From NCBI GenBank assembly GCA_036365455.1, contig JAWQUS010000027.1, positions 16,852,501-16,916,500 of the forward strand: a stretch of DNA of 64,000 nucleotides, read 5' to 3'. The notes beneath the pieces are model-generated. The model was not told where the DNA came from. It saw nothing but the letters and a program-made list of their open reading frames with translations, and ran no database searches. The DNA comes from Macrosoma leucophasiata. Its lineage: Eukaryota; Arthropoda; Insecta; Lepidoptera; Hedylidae. Of the stretch, positions 43,196 to 55,439 are shown in pieces (position 1 is the first letter of the stretch; each line of letters begins with the position of its first letter). The position numbers and the translations under genes are program-made.

Positions 43196-43432
43196 TATGA
43201 TAATATGTACTATGTTACACTCGAAGCCAATCGTAGTTACTTTATTTGTTTATTTATAAATCAACTTTAGGAAATCTTGGCGTAAACATTGAACAAAAGG
43301 TTATCAGTTTAACGTAAATAATGTAGCAATGGGGATTTTTGTCGCAGCAGTTTTCCAAAGAGGAAATTAGTATATGATTAACGTACGTAGGTACGTATTG
43401 AATGTTAAAAATCTCTAAATAAGGTAACAATT

Positions 43433-43696
43433 TTTTTATGTAATGGAAGTTGCCAACTAGCATGCAGTATACAATGATGTTAAGTGATGACTGCAGCCTA
43501 TAAACACCTACACAAAGACCATGGTCAAAGTGCAGAGGCGTTACCACTCCTGAGGCTTAAGGTGTTATGCCCCTGTGCCGGAAATTACAGGGCCAATTAC
43601 ATTACCACCTGCAGCCACCATTTAGCGGCAAGTATATTAGGTAATGCGGTGGTGCCTACGCCCGCAAGCTCCGTCACTGGAGCTCTACCACCAGAA
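43433..43696 (-). repeat. Dispersed repeat family A copy
   Basis: Shows 'atgtaatggaagttgccaac', 'gttaagtgatgactgcagcc', 'tgaggcttaaggtgttatgc', 'taggtaatgcggtggtgcct' and 'gagctctaccaccag'. Confidence 0.85.
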
Positions 43697-43825
43697 TTAC
43701 ATCGTGACGTCATGATCATACTTAACGTAGAACTAACCAGTTACATTTTTTTTCACGTATTTGAACATATGCAACATTACGTCAGTCAGCTATCAAGTTT
43801 TGAAGAATCGTATATTGAAGAGGCT

Positions 43826-44085
43826 GGCCGTCGGGACGTGACGACCCCACCGCCCACTAACAATTTTCTTCTACTGGAAGAGTATTCTTCCACTAGTGCA
43901 GTCAGTCAACCGAACAATGGCGGTAAAACCATTCCAATGTAATGGTAGTAAGTGATAACGCAAGATGGTCGGCAGCGTCCTGCGATCGCCAATCCGCATG
44001 CCAAGCGTGGTGATTTTGGCATATCCCCTCTTATTAGGGGAGGCGTTGGTGCAGCAGTGGACATCTTTCGGCTGATATGATGATG
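43826..44085 (+). repeat. Dispersed repeat family B, full length
   Basis: From 'ccgtcgggacgtgacgaccc' to 'gggaggcgttggtgcagcag', 'tggacatctttcggctgata' and 'tgatgatg'. This is the clearest copy showing the RTE-like 3' tail. Confidence 0.85.
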
Positions 44086-44334
44086 TTGAAGATAAATTAT
44101 TGGTTAATCAAAAACATTTAGGTAACTAATGAAATACATTTGTAGAAAATTGTTTTTTTTTTCTGCATTAGTCTAACGTATCTTCATGTATTAACTTCTC
44201 ATTACTATCCCTCCTAGGAACAGTCCCCGGTTAGTTCTATCATACATGCAATCACGTACGATTTGTCAATTAGGTACGTATTATTCGAATTTTCCTACGA
44301 CTTACTTACCTATATTTAATTTATAATTCCAAAC

Positions 44335-44425
44335 ATTCAAAATTCAAATCATTTATTTCAAATTGGTCTACAAGGACACTTTTGCATTGGGTTATAAGCT
44401 ACCTAGAGACAATGACTTATAATAT
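44335..44425 (-). mobile_element. LINE 3'-end fragment
   Basis: 'attcaaatcatttatttcaa' followed by 'attggtctacaaggacac' resembles a reversed LINE 3' end (minus-strand tail '...aaatgatttga'). No coding part. Confidence 0.4.
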
Positions 44426-44810
44426 AATCCAATAGGTATTAATAAATACCTACCAATTTAATAATAATTAACCGATACGCGAATAATCAACATCATTCAA
44501 TCATTACCAAACTTTAAGGGTGAGTTTTCCTAAATATAGAAAAAAATCCTACATAGGTTGCGAAACTGAGGAGAGAAGATATCCTAACCATCTCTTATTG
44601 TTTTAGAATTTGACAAAAAGAAAAGACGTATAACTCGTTATTGTTTATTGACTGATACTTGTTTTACAAACTGGCTACAAACAATTCGTACCGATATCAG
44701 CACTCGCGATTTGCTTACAATCGAGAGTCGTTTACGCAGTCGTAAGTAGTTGTATACACGGGCAGATCATTTTTGCCCGCAAGCCGGGACGCACGCGCCG
44801 CAATCGGTCC

Positions 44811-44929
44811 CTATAATCGATAAAAAAAATACTTTCAGTGTTTAGTTTACACATTCGTATCGTAGTAGTTGTTAGTCACACGCGACGTGGTCCGTTGAAC
44901 ATAGTTATTTTGAGTTAAAATTAATAATA
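44811..44929 (+). promoter_or_regulatory. Candidate core promoter and 5' UTR of the mannosidase
   Basis: A TATA-like 'ctataatcgataaaa' at 44811 lies about 25 bp upstream of an initiator-like 'ttcagtg' (A at 44837). The following 92 bases to the ATG have no upstream ATG that I noticed and end 'ttaataata' before ATG. The DNA just upstream (44755-44810) is GC-rich compared with its surroundings. Transcription start is inferred. Confidence 0.35.
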
Positions 44930-45124
44930 ATGCGGAAATTGATGCGTTTAGTGATAGTTTCGGCTACGTTTACGTTGACACTGCTGGTGGTTCTCCAGCT
45001 GGGACGAGCAGCGCCAGGGGCTCGAGTTGAGCGTGTGATCAGAGACACGAACCAGTCACCGGCTGAATCTAGTGCAGTGGTGAATAGCACGTCCCTGATC
45101 TACAAAAGAACACACGTTATACAG
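44930..45124 (+). CDS. GH47 alpha-1,2-mannosidase, exon 1 (signal anchor)
   Basis: 65 codons. A very short basic cytosolic tail (MRKLMR) precedes a hydrophobic segment of about 18 residues (LVIVSATFTLTLLVVLQLG), the type II anchor expected for a Golgi glycosidase, followed by a short luminal stem with one N-glycosylation-type site (NST). The exon ends KRTHVIQ at 'atacag' with donor 'gtatag' (45125), phase 0. It joins in frame to [10 protein letters not shown] of exon 2, which reproduces the basic-x-x-V-x-x-M-M-x-H-A-W junction of class I mannosidases. The stem is much shorter than usual. The enzyme would trim alpha-1,2-linked mannose from N-glycans. Confidence 0.8.
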
Positions 45125-45148
45125 GTATAGACTGTGGTATATATATTT

Positions 45149-45415
45149 TACTGGTGGTAGAGCTCCAGTGACGGAGCTCGCGGGCGTAGGCACCACCGCA
45201 TTACCTAATATACCGCTAAATGGTAGTGTTCAGCACTATCGTGTTCCGGTCGGGTGGCGCTGTAATTTCCGGCACAGAGGCATAACATCATAGGCCTCAG
45301 GAGTGGTAACGCATCTGCATTTTGACCTCTGGTCATTGTGTGGGTGTCTTTAGGCTGCAGTCATCACTTAACATCTATGTGAACTGCATGCTTGTTTGCC
45401 ACTTTTATAAAATAA
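45149..45415 (+). repeat. Dispersed repeat family A, full copy
   Basis: Starts 25 bp after the exon 1 donor: 'actggtggtagagctccagt', 'caccgcattacctaatatac', 'aggcctcaggagtggtaacg', 'tgcagtcatcacttaacatc' and 'gaactgcatgcttgtttgcc', ending A-rich ('taaaataaaataaaa'). Confidence 0.85.
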
Positions 45416-45419
45416 AATA

Positions 45420-46290
45420 AAAATAGACGCCTATGCAAAAGAATTTACTAAAATTGGTTAATCAATCTACATAAAAACTTGAGATTTCTATGTACATGCG
45501 TTGCTAGTTACCACTCTTCAGGGCCAAGTTGTTATTCCTGCGTAATCAATTCACAATTCATATTGTGTTTATTGATAAATTTTACTTGAATAGTAAATAG
45601 TTGATGAATTATACCATGTTAATTTGGATGCTTCATCCACATCGGAAGGCAGCCAAGAATTGTGTAAAATTATGATATGTTCTTAGGTTTGTAAAATTAC
45701 TTTGAAGATAACCTATGATACAAATAATAAGAACATTGTTTAAAAAAAATACTTCGATTTCTGAATAAGCTGAAAATGGGCGATTTCCAATAAGTACGCC
45801 AATCATCTGCTAAGGTTTCTAGGTTTAGAAAATATCTATTCCAGTTTCCAGTTTATAAACACTTATCCATTTTAAAGTTGTATACTTATTAAATATTGTT
45901 AACTTATTAGAAAAATGCCAACTATTTCCTAATAATGAGGCACCTACTTGGAACGGTTGCTAAAATTAGAAACTGATAAACCAGAAAAAGGCATCTTCAA
46001 CTTTTTAACATGATCTTTAATTTTTGCAAAAAAATGAGAAAAGAAATAATGCAAGGTTGTTTGGCAAGATTACATTTCGTGAAAAGCGTAAGTAAGTTTC
46101 ATTCCGTTTTCACGATTGAAACATCTGAATACGGATTTATGCAGAGATTTAATAAAAAAGTACAATAAAATCTCTTCAGACAAAACCAGCACTAAATTCT
46201 TTCGCGTGAACTCGCAAATGTCAATTTTCACGTTTCCCCGCTCTATTTTTAAGTGTAATTGGTAAAGAACGGAGTTTTTCCAAGTCATTG
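45420..46290. other. Intron 1 sequence without recognisable features
   Basis: AT-rich intronic DNA. The 72-codon minus-strand frame at 46070-46288 has no recognised domain and is treated as chance. Confidence 0.4.
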
Positions 46291-46299
46291 GGCGACTTT

Positions 46300-46470
46300 C
46301 CCGCGAAGTTCCCGGGCTCTAATAATAATTAATGGCCCTGACGAAAGTCCGATATCCTTTCATTAGTGTTCGGTCTCTGCACGGGGCGACCGAGATTAAA
46401 ACTTGTGCCCCAAGCCAAAGCTCTTATAAAAAGGCGACTGCGTTGCACGCCTTTGAGTTGTGAAATGTGG
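46300..46470 (+). promoter_or_regulatory. Candidate TATA promoter inside intron 1
   Basis: 'cttataaaaaggcgactg' (TATA T at 46425) lies about 31 bp upstream of an initiator-like 'tttgagttg' (A at 46456). The 130 bp upstream are richer in G and C than the rest of the intron. If used, transcription would run with the mannosidase. No coding exon was identified downstream of it before exon 2. Confidence 0.3.
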
Positions 46471-46837
46471 CGAGGGAAAAATGTTTATTTACATTAAAAT
46501 AAGTTTCATGATCTGGTACTTGGTTCGGTAGTTGGTACTGTGTCACCATTATAAGTTTGTGTGACTTACGCCGCTCTGTGAATATTCTTAATATCGTTAA
46601 AACGTGTAGGTAATGTTTTCATAACATAAAGTATAAGGATATGTATTAAAATTTCCTGTAGGACATTTACAACGTTATATACCTAAGTAATTTTCAATGG
46701 TATTTTTACTTATTTCTCCAAATAGTTACAGTCAGGGAACTGTCGGCTTATTAAAATGCAATCAAATATAGCTTTAATACCACAGCACAAAGCACACATG
46801 TGGTCACGCGGATAATTCTCTGATACTATATTAGACA

Positions 46838-47600
46838 CTAGCTGCTGCCCGCAACGTCGTCTGCGTGAAAGCTCTACAGCACCAAACATACCTTGCCTGA
46901 TGCCAGTGTCGCTTTTGCATTACTTTTTGAGTTTAGCCTGCACATACATACAGACAAACAAATACTATATTTGGCTTCGATATCGATAGTAGATCACGCC
47001 CCAAGTATTCTTTAAAACAAAAAAAATCTATGTACAGTTTTGACTTTCCTACAATTTTATAGATTCACAGCTCTTCCCCCGTAGGAGATAGCGTGATAGT
47101 ACTCGTATGTAGCCTATATGTTGACCAAAGCTGTTAGTAATATTCATGCAAATTTGAAGTAAATCCATTTAGTACTTTTTTAGTTTAGCCCGGACATACA
47201 TACAGACAAACAGACAAAAAATCTGAAAACTATAGTTTTGGCTTTGATTTCTATTGCAGATCACGTCCCAAGTATTCTTTTAAAAAATATTCAATGTACA
47301 GACTTGACTTTCCTAGGATTTTATTAAATGTGGACATTCCCGTGGGAATTAGTGATTTTCCCGCAGTAAGACCGCCTCTTGTATATTGTGTCTCTTATCA
47401 TAAGTTGGTGTACAATAAAGAATATATTATTATATTATTATTATTAAAAGTAGCCTAAATGTTGGACAGGCTTAGTATCTATACACCACAAAAAGTTTCA
47501 TTCGTATCCGTCCAGTATCTTCGGAGATTAGCCTGGACAAAGGGTCAAACAGACAAACAGATAAACAGACAAACAGACACACAAAAAAATTAAAAATCAT
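46838..47600 (+). mobile_element. Short retroposon family G, two or three joined pieces
   Basis: Starts 'cactagctgctgcccgcaac' then 'gtcgtctgcgtgaaagctct'. Segments with 'cggacatacatacagacaaa' and 'cacgccccaagtattctttt' occur twice (about 46930-47040 and 47185-47300), and a further GACA-like tract is at 47545-47582. It appears to be an internally duplicated or nested copy. Confidence 0.6.
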
Positions 47601-47656
47601 TGAAAAGTGTTCTTATACTATTTTGACATCGCCCCCAATTAGTTTTTCGTAAATAA

Positions 47657-48440
47657 TAGGTTGGGGAAAAAGTCTTTTCGCATTATAGTATGTATGGACT
47701 TGTAATAAAATCTCTTTGGCTGTAGTATTTGTATCTGGCTGGTTTTGGTATCATTGAAAGTTAAAATTTTAAAGAATATAATTCCAAATTCAAATTAGGA
47801 AAATGTGTGATTTTCATTTGTTTTTCGTACTGTCAAGATGAGTGAATCTAATGAAGAAATTCGATACATTTTAAAATTTTTCTACAAAAAAGGTAAAAAT
47901 GCAACGCAAGCCGCGAAAAAAATTTGCGATGTTTATGGACCTAGTGCAGTGTCTGTCTGACTATCGATTCTGAACTCTACTGAGAACAACTGATGAGGTT
48001 AAAGCAAGAAGTTGAGAGAAAGCGGCCGGAATTGATCAACAGAAGGGGTGTGGTTTGTGTTTCATCATGATAACGCTAGACCTCACACATCTATAGCCAC
48101 TCAGCAAAAATTAAGAGAGTTTGGCTGGGAGGTGTTAATGCATCCGCCGTATAGTCCTGACCTTGCACCTTCAGATTTCCACCTGTTTCGGTCTCTTCAG
48201 AATTCTTTATGCAATGTTAGGTTAACATCACGAGAGGACTGCCAAATCCATTTGTCGCGGTATTTTGATGAGAAGTCCCAAAATGTTTATAGCAATGGGA
48301 TCATGTCCCTACCTACAAGATGGCAAAAGGTTATCGAACAAAATGGTACATACATACTTTAGTTAAATTTAAATAAACTATATTAAAAAATGTTTTCAAT
48401 TATCTTAAAAAATGCGAAGAAACTTATTCCCCGACCTTAT
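47657..48440 (+). mobile_element. mariner element, deleted
   Basis: The left end is TA then 'ggttggggaaaaagtctttt'; the right end is 'gaaacttattccccgacc' (48419-48436) then TA-rich DNA, matching as imperfect inverted repeats. At about 780 bp it is shorter than a typical 1.3-kb mariner, consistent with a deletion in the transposase. Confidence 0.85.
47838..48362 (+). pseudogene. mariner transposase, broken
   Basis: The start MSESNEEIRYILKFFYKKG is intact, then a stop appears near 47958. The middle, including the first catalytic D, is deleted, and sequence resumes at 'gaagttgagagaaagcggcc' with a further frame change. The C-terminal part (48048-48362) keeps [10 protein letters not shown] and [13 protein letters not shown], the second and third D of a D,D34D transposase. 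No activity is possible from this copy. Confidence 0.85.
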
Positions 48441-50915
<2,475 letters not shown>

Positions 50916-51109
50916 TATGTTATACTTTATAATTACATATGGATAATTTTAGTGATCATTATGAACAATTTTTACTATAGGTCCAACCCTGAATATCACA
51001 AAAAGAAATCAGCTGCTCCATACAAATTTTATTTTTTATTAACTAAGCAATTTGGTACTAAATAATAGAAAGAAACAAAGAATCTTAGGTGTAATATTAT
51101 GTAATTTAA

Positions 51110-51175
51110 CTGCCTCAGTAGCCTAGTGGTAGCAAGTCACTACTATTACGCTGGGATCCTGGGTTCGATTACCGG
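51110..51175 (+). mobile_element. tRNA-like SINE head
   Basis: A-box-like 'tagcctagtggtagc' and B-box-like 'gggttcgattaccgg' at tRNA spacing, with 'ctgcctcag' before. The sequence directly after the B box is a copy of part of mannosidase exon 2. It is not a functional tRNA, since no paired acceptor stem is visible. Confidence 0.55.
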
Positions 51176-51216
51176 CCACCATCGTGGACGCTCCTCGATA
51201 CCCTCTGCCTCATGGT
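51176..51216 (+). pseudogene. Duplicated fragment of mannosidase exon 2
   Basis: 'gccaccatcgtggacg' is identical to exon 2 (50432-50447), then after a short indel 'cctcga.accctct.cctcat' continues as in exon 2 (50448-50470) with about two substitutions. It lies about 745 bp downstream in the same orientation inside intron 2. It is too short to code and has no splice sites of its own. Confidence 0.75.
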
Positions 51217-51309
51217 ATGGGCTTTATGTCGGCTACACACCTTACGTTTTATTTGCGCAAATGTAGGCTTGTACATGTATACCAACAATGACAATGTTTA
51301 TATGAAATA

Positions 51310-52745
51310 AAACTATTTTTACGGATTTATCTCGGGTATATTAAACTAAAATGATTTTTAAAATCAACCCGACGTTTCGGTCGCTTTTCAGCTTCCGTGG
51401 TCCCGGGCAGACTGAGGTGACATTTGTCTGACAGAAGTTTGAAAAAGTTATATGTAGCTACCTCCATCGATTTCGTAAACGCCTTGCGTAGCGTTCAGGA
51501 TTAACACAATAATTACTTATGGTATCTTGAGGTCTTGCAGACTGCTGCGGCTGGGATTTAATCTTGCTAAGTATGGTATCCCATGATGTAGATAATCGCC
51601 ATCCATCTTCTCAATTGAAATTTGGGTGTTTTTTAATTTCAATAGCCTCGCGTACCATTCGTGGAATGGGTTTGTGTTCTCTAGCGAGTATTTGAATTTT
51701 ATCAAACCGGATGTAATGGTTCGGCTTATCCGCTATGTGTTCACAGACTGCAGACCTCCCTGTTCTTCGGTTTTTGACATCAGCAATGTGTTCCTTAACG
51801 CGGGTGGATACAGCTCTCTTCGTTTGACCAATATATGAGAGTCCACAATCACAATCTAATTTATAAATGCCAGAATTTTGTAATGGAATATTACTTTTAA
51901 TGGGTCTTAAATACTGATGAATCTTTTTATATGGTTTGAAAACTGTTTTAATGGAATTCTTTTTTAAAATGTTGCTGATTTTATATGTGACACCCTTAAC
52001 GTAAGGTAGTATAGCTGGTTGTCGTTCTACTGTAGGTGGTTTCACGCGGCCTCTGTGACGGACGGGTGGTACATGGAGCTTGTTGTTTTGTAGCACCTGG
52101 CGTAGGTGCTTCAGCTCCCCCTGAAGATGGTGGTCGTCACAGATGCCTCGTGCTCTCTGAAATAGAGATGAGCCAACGGCAGATAAATGTGCCGGGTGAT
52201 GGTGTGATTCACCATTAAGGTACCTATCAGTATGGGTAGACTTCCTAAACACAGTGTGACTGAGTGTGTTATTGGTGTTTCTAATTAATAGAGTATCTAA
52301 GAAGGCTAATTTATTGTCCTGTTCCAATTCCATAGTGAATTTGATTTTATGGTGTATGGAATTGAGATGTGAAAGAAAAACAGAAACATTATTGCTGTCC
52401 AATATGGTGAATGTGTCATCTACATATCGTTTATAAATTCGAGGTGTTATGGTTGTAGTGCTCAGGGCTCTCTCCTCAAAGTCCTCCATGAATATATCGG
52501 CGACTATGGGAGAAACTGGGGAGCCCATGGCAACTCCGTCTATTTGTAGGTAGAATTCCCCATTCCACATTAGATAGTCAGATGTCAGGCACCATTCAAG
52601 TAGTTCTGCATATTGACGGGGCATATTGTGAGCAATTAGCTTTCTTTTAACAATCTCGACACAATCCTTAACCGGTAAACATGTAAATAAGAATTCAACA
52701 TCGAAGCTGACCATTGTTTCATTTGCTGATAGTTGTAGATGTTTG
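51310..52745 (-). mobile_element. Penelope-like element, 5' truncated
   Basis: Contains the C-terminal RT region and a GIY-YIG endonuclease, the combination that defines Penelope-like elements. Downstream of the stop, on the element strand, lies 'gctgaaaagcgaccgaaac' then 'gtcggg', a conserved-looking tail segment. The 5' break is near 52745; the left edge is approximate. Confidence 0.88.
51611..52745 (-). CDS. Penelope-like RT with GIY-YIG endonuclease, N-truncated
   Basis: The frame is open from before the first ATG (52714) back to about 52745, and the extra codons read LSANETMVSFDV, so the ATG is internal. RT landmarks are MVSFDVEFLFT (motif A), DGVAMGSPVSPIVADIFM and RYVDDTFTIL (catalytic YVDD). 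The last about 100 residues carry GIYKLDC.CGLSYIGQTKRAVSTRVKEH, the GIY-YIG nuclease with its conserved R and E region. It ends naturally at 51611. No internal stop, so this is a fairly young but incomplete copy. It lies in intron 2 of the mannosidase, opposite in orientation. Confidence 0.88.
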
Positions 52746-52749
52746 ACTT

Positions 52750-53210
52750 CAGCAATTATAATTATATTTTTATCATTCTACATGCATACAATAAAGCACC
52801 ATTCAACAAACAATTGGAATGAATTTCATTGTCAATGCTGTTTACAGTGTGTATGACCTGAGATACAAGGATGAAAGAAAGTCTTTTACGTATTCTTTTA
52901 CATAAATTAAACATCATTTTGATTCCTTAATGCAAAGAAATAACAACTTTAACGAAAAATGTATTAAACCTAAGATACATGATTTTATACCAAATTACTT
53001 ACTTAATAAAAAAATCTAATATACTAACTAATAAAAGTTTGGAGCACTCCAAGAAACTACAACAAGCTGATGATGTTTTCTCTTTAATCTGAAACTCACC
53101 TCACATGTTCCGAATCTTCTCAGAAGTTGGACAATGTGTAGTTGTAAGTACTACCAGGGAACTGACCGTATGAACGCACGGGCACCTTGCGATAGTAATC
53201 TGTATTATAA
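52750..53210. other. Intron 2 sequence without recognisable features
   Basis: AT-rich DNA beyond the 5' break of the Penelope-like element; nothing recognised. Confidence 0.4.
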
Positions 53211-53214
53211 AAAA

Positions 53215-53456
53215 TCAATTGGTGTTTGTTAGTCTCGCTAAAACTCGAGAATTATTTAATCGATTTGGAAAATTTTGGTTTTGAATTATTTTTGGAAATC
53301 CACAGAAGGTTTAAAAGATGAGAAAATGTGAAGAAATTGTAAGGAGAATAGTAAAAACAACAATTTAATTTTTCCATACAATTAATTCGTACCTTTCAAA
53401 ACTTTGATACAGTTTAATTCTCAGGCGGTGCGATGTTCGCGGGGTCAGCTAGTAAA
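53215..53456 (-). repeat. Dispersed repeat family F copy
   Basis: Plus-strand 'gttagtctcgctaaaactcg', 'aaatccacagaaggtttaaa', 'gaagaaattgtaaggagaat' and 'ggggtcagctagta' mirror 27738-27990. Confidence 0.75.
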
Positions 53457-54069
53457 ATATATAATTTGATTGATTTTAGATAAGGGGAGAGTTCCCTGAC
53501 TTTACATAATTTACTTACACATTACATTTTCATTTCATAAAGAGTTAGTAGTGCATAATTAGGTTTGTGGCATAATAGAACGCTGACTAGCCCTTCATAA
53601 TGACTAATGCTGACTACTTAAAAAAATATTGTGATGTATGAAAATAATGTATCATCAAAAGACAATCACTCTGTCACAAACGTTATTGTAATTAACAAAC
53701 ACTGATATAAAATGAATGTTCACAGACACCGATAAACCTAATGGCAAAAGAATAATAGTAAAACTGTGAGGTCAAGTGTGAGCGAGGTAGTTAGCGCTAC
53801 ACTGGGCGAGCACCACTTGGAGATAATTAGCGTTAGTTTGTATTATGATATCGCTGATAACGGATCGCAGGAAACTGTGCTACATGAATAATTCATAATA
53901 CGCCGATAAAACTATCTTATATTGTATTATTAATAAATCTTTGTATAAATGTTACGTAGGTATGTTTTTAATAAAATAATTAGTAAACTGTAGCAATCAA
54001 TTATGTTTACTACTTGGTTTTGTAAAACAAATTATAACTAAAAGTGGATAATTCAATCACTTTTTCCTA

Positions 54070-54215
54070 TCAATAATGTTTATGTCATGAAGGTGGAAAA
54101 TAAGCATGGAGTTCACATGTATGGTAAGTGAGTTCTGTAGCCTATAGACATCTACACAAAAATACCAACTCTAGGTCGGAGTTGTTTTGCCTCTGGGACC
54201 GAAATAACGGCGTCT
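54070..54215 (-). repeat. Dispersed repeat family A, degraded
   Basis: Weak match: 'atgtcatgaaggtggaaaat', 'aagcatggagttcacatg', 'gtaagtgagttctgtagcct', 'atagacatctacac' and 'ttttgcctctg'. Confidence 0.5.
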
Positions 54216-54865
54216 GTTTTGACTTTAGTCATAATTACAAAATTATATAAAAGTCAAAACTAAAGATTTTGTATGTACCTACGTTCGTATATAGAAAAGA
54301 AGCAAATTTTTAATGATTTTTTTAGTTTGCGTTTTATGTTTGGCACTTGATAGATAGGGATATCGTCAACGCATCAGTTTGGAATGTTCTGCCAATTCAT
54401 TATTTAAATTAACCAGTACGATGTATGAAAATAGTTTTTTTACCAATATGTTGAATTCATACGTTCGACAATTTCGCACATATTCGATTCAAAAATACGA
54501 TTATCAATCTACACGCAAGATATTTGCGTTTATAAAATGTCAGCTTTATGCAAATGATGACAACTGTTGGATGCATAAATGAGATTAAAACGCAATTAAA
54601 TATTTATAAAACATGAAACTTGCCATGTTTTGGTATACAATAAAATATCATATAATATCAATTCTTTTAGACAGATCAACAGTTTCGTATTTGTCTATAA
54701 CATGCAGGATAAACAACGTCTAAAACATTTGATACATCAAAATACACACCATGCTTAAAACCATATTTTAAACATATTTAAATAGGTACTTTCTTATAAA
54801 ATATACACATGATTTCCTTTTTTTTTAAGTCACATTTTTACATAAATTCCATAAATAGGGCAGTA

Positions 54866-55105
54866 CGTAGTTTCGTATCATCTCAAAATGCCAACTTCTC
54901 AAACGCCAAATTCTCAAACAGCCAAATTTGCATAATGCCAACTTCTCAAAATGCCAACTTCTCAAAACGCCAAATTCTCAAAAAGCCAAATTCGCAAAAT
55001 GCCTATTTCTCAAAATGCCTTTTCATAATGATTACTTAAAATTATAATGATGAGTGTTTTCAAATTAATGACAAGTATGAGAAAAAAATCATCAATTCAA
55101 TCATC
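54866..55105 (+). repeat. Left inverted end with minisatellite
   Basis: Runs from 'cgtatcatctcaaaatgcca' through about nine repeats of a 15-17-bp unit ('cttctcaaaatgccaa' type) to 'acttaaaattataatgatga', 'gtgttttcaaattaatgaca' and 'atcatcaattcaatcatctt'. The reverse complement is at 59393-59540, where only two minisatellite units are present. Confidence 0.85.
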
Positions 55106-55439
55106 TTTAGCAATATTCAATGTAGTAGTGGGGTGTAAGGGGTCTCAACCAACACCATCGAGACTCAAGCCAACCTCACCTGCTCGTGGTGCACCCTGCT
55201 GCATAACAAACGAGGCTCTGGCGACCTGCCAACACGCACTGGACCAGCGTGGCGGGTTATGGTCTAAACCCCCCAGATGGAAATGCAGACAAGGGAAAGG
55301 CCCCAAGTGCCCGGCGGCTCCAGTAGCAAAACCGGCGTGGACGGGCGCTGGTCGAGCTCTGGAGCCAGGGGTGCTAAGAATGTCCGAGTCGCTTCCGTCA
55401 AACGACTTCGGCATGCAAAACGGAAAACCGACGTAGGTT

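Noticed and set aside
43484..43942. 152-codon frame
   Set aside because: Runs across a family A copy and into a family B copy; it is a chance fusion of repeats.
51110..51175. Possible tRNA gene
   Set aside because: B box and A box present, but there is no acceptor stem and the 3' side is mannosidase-derived.
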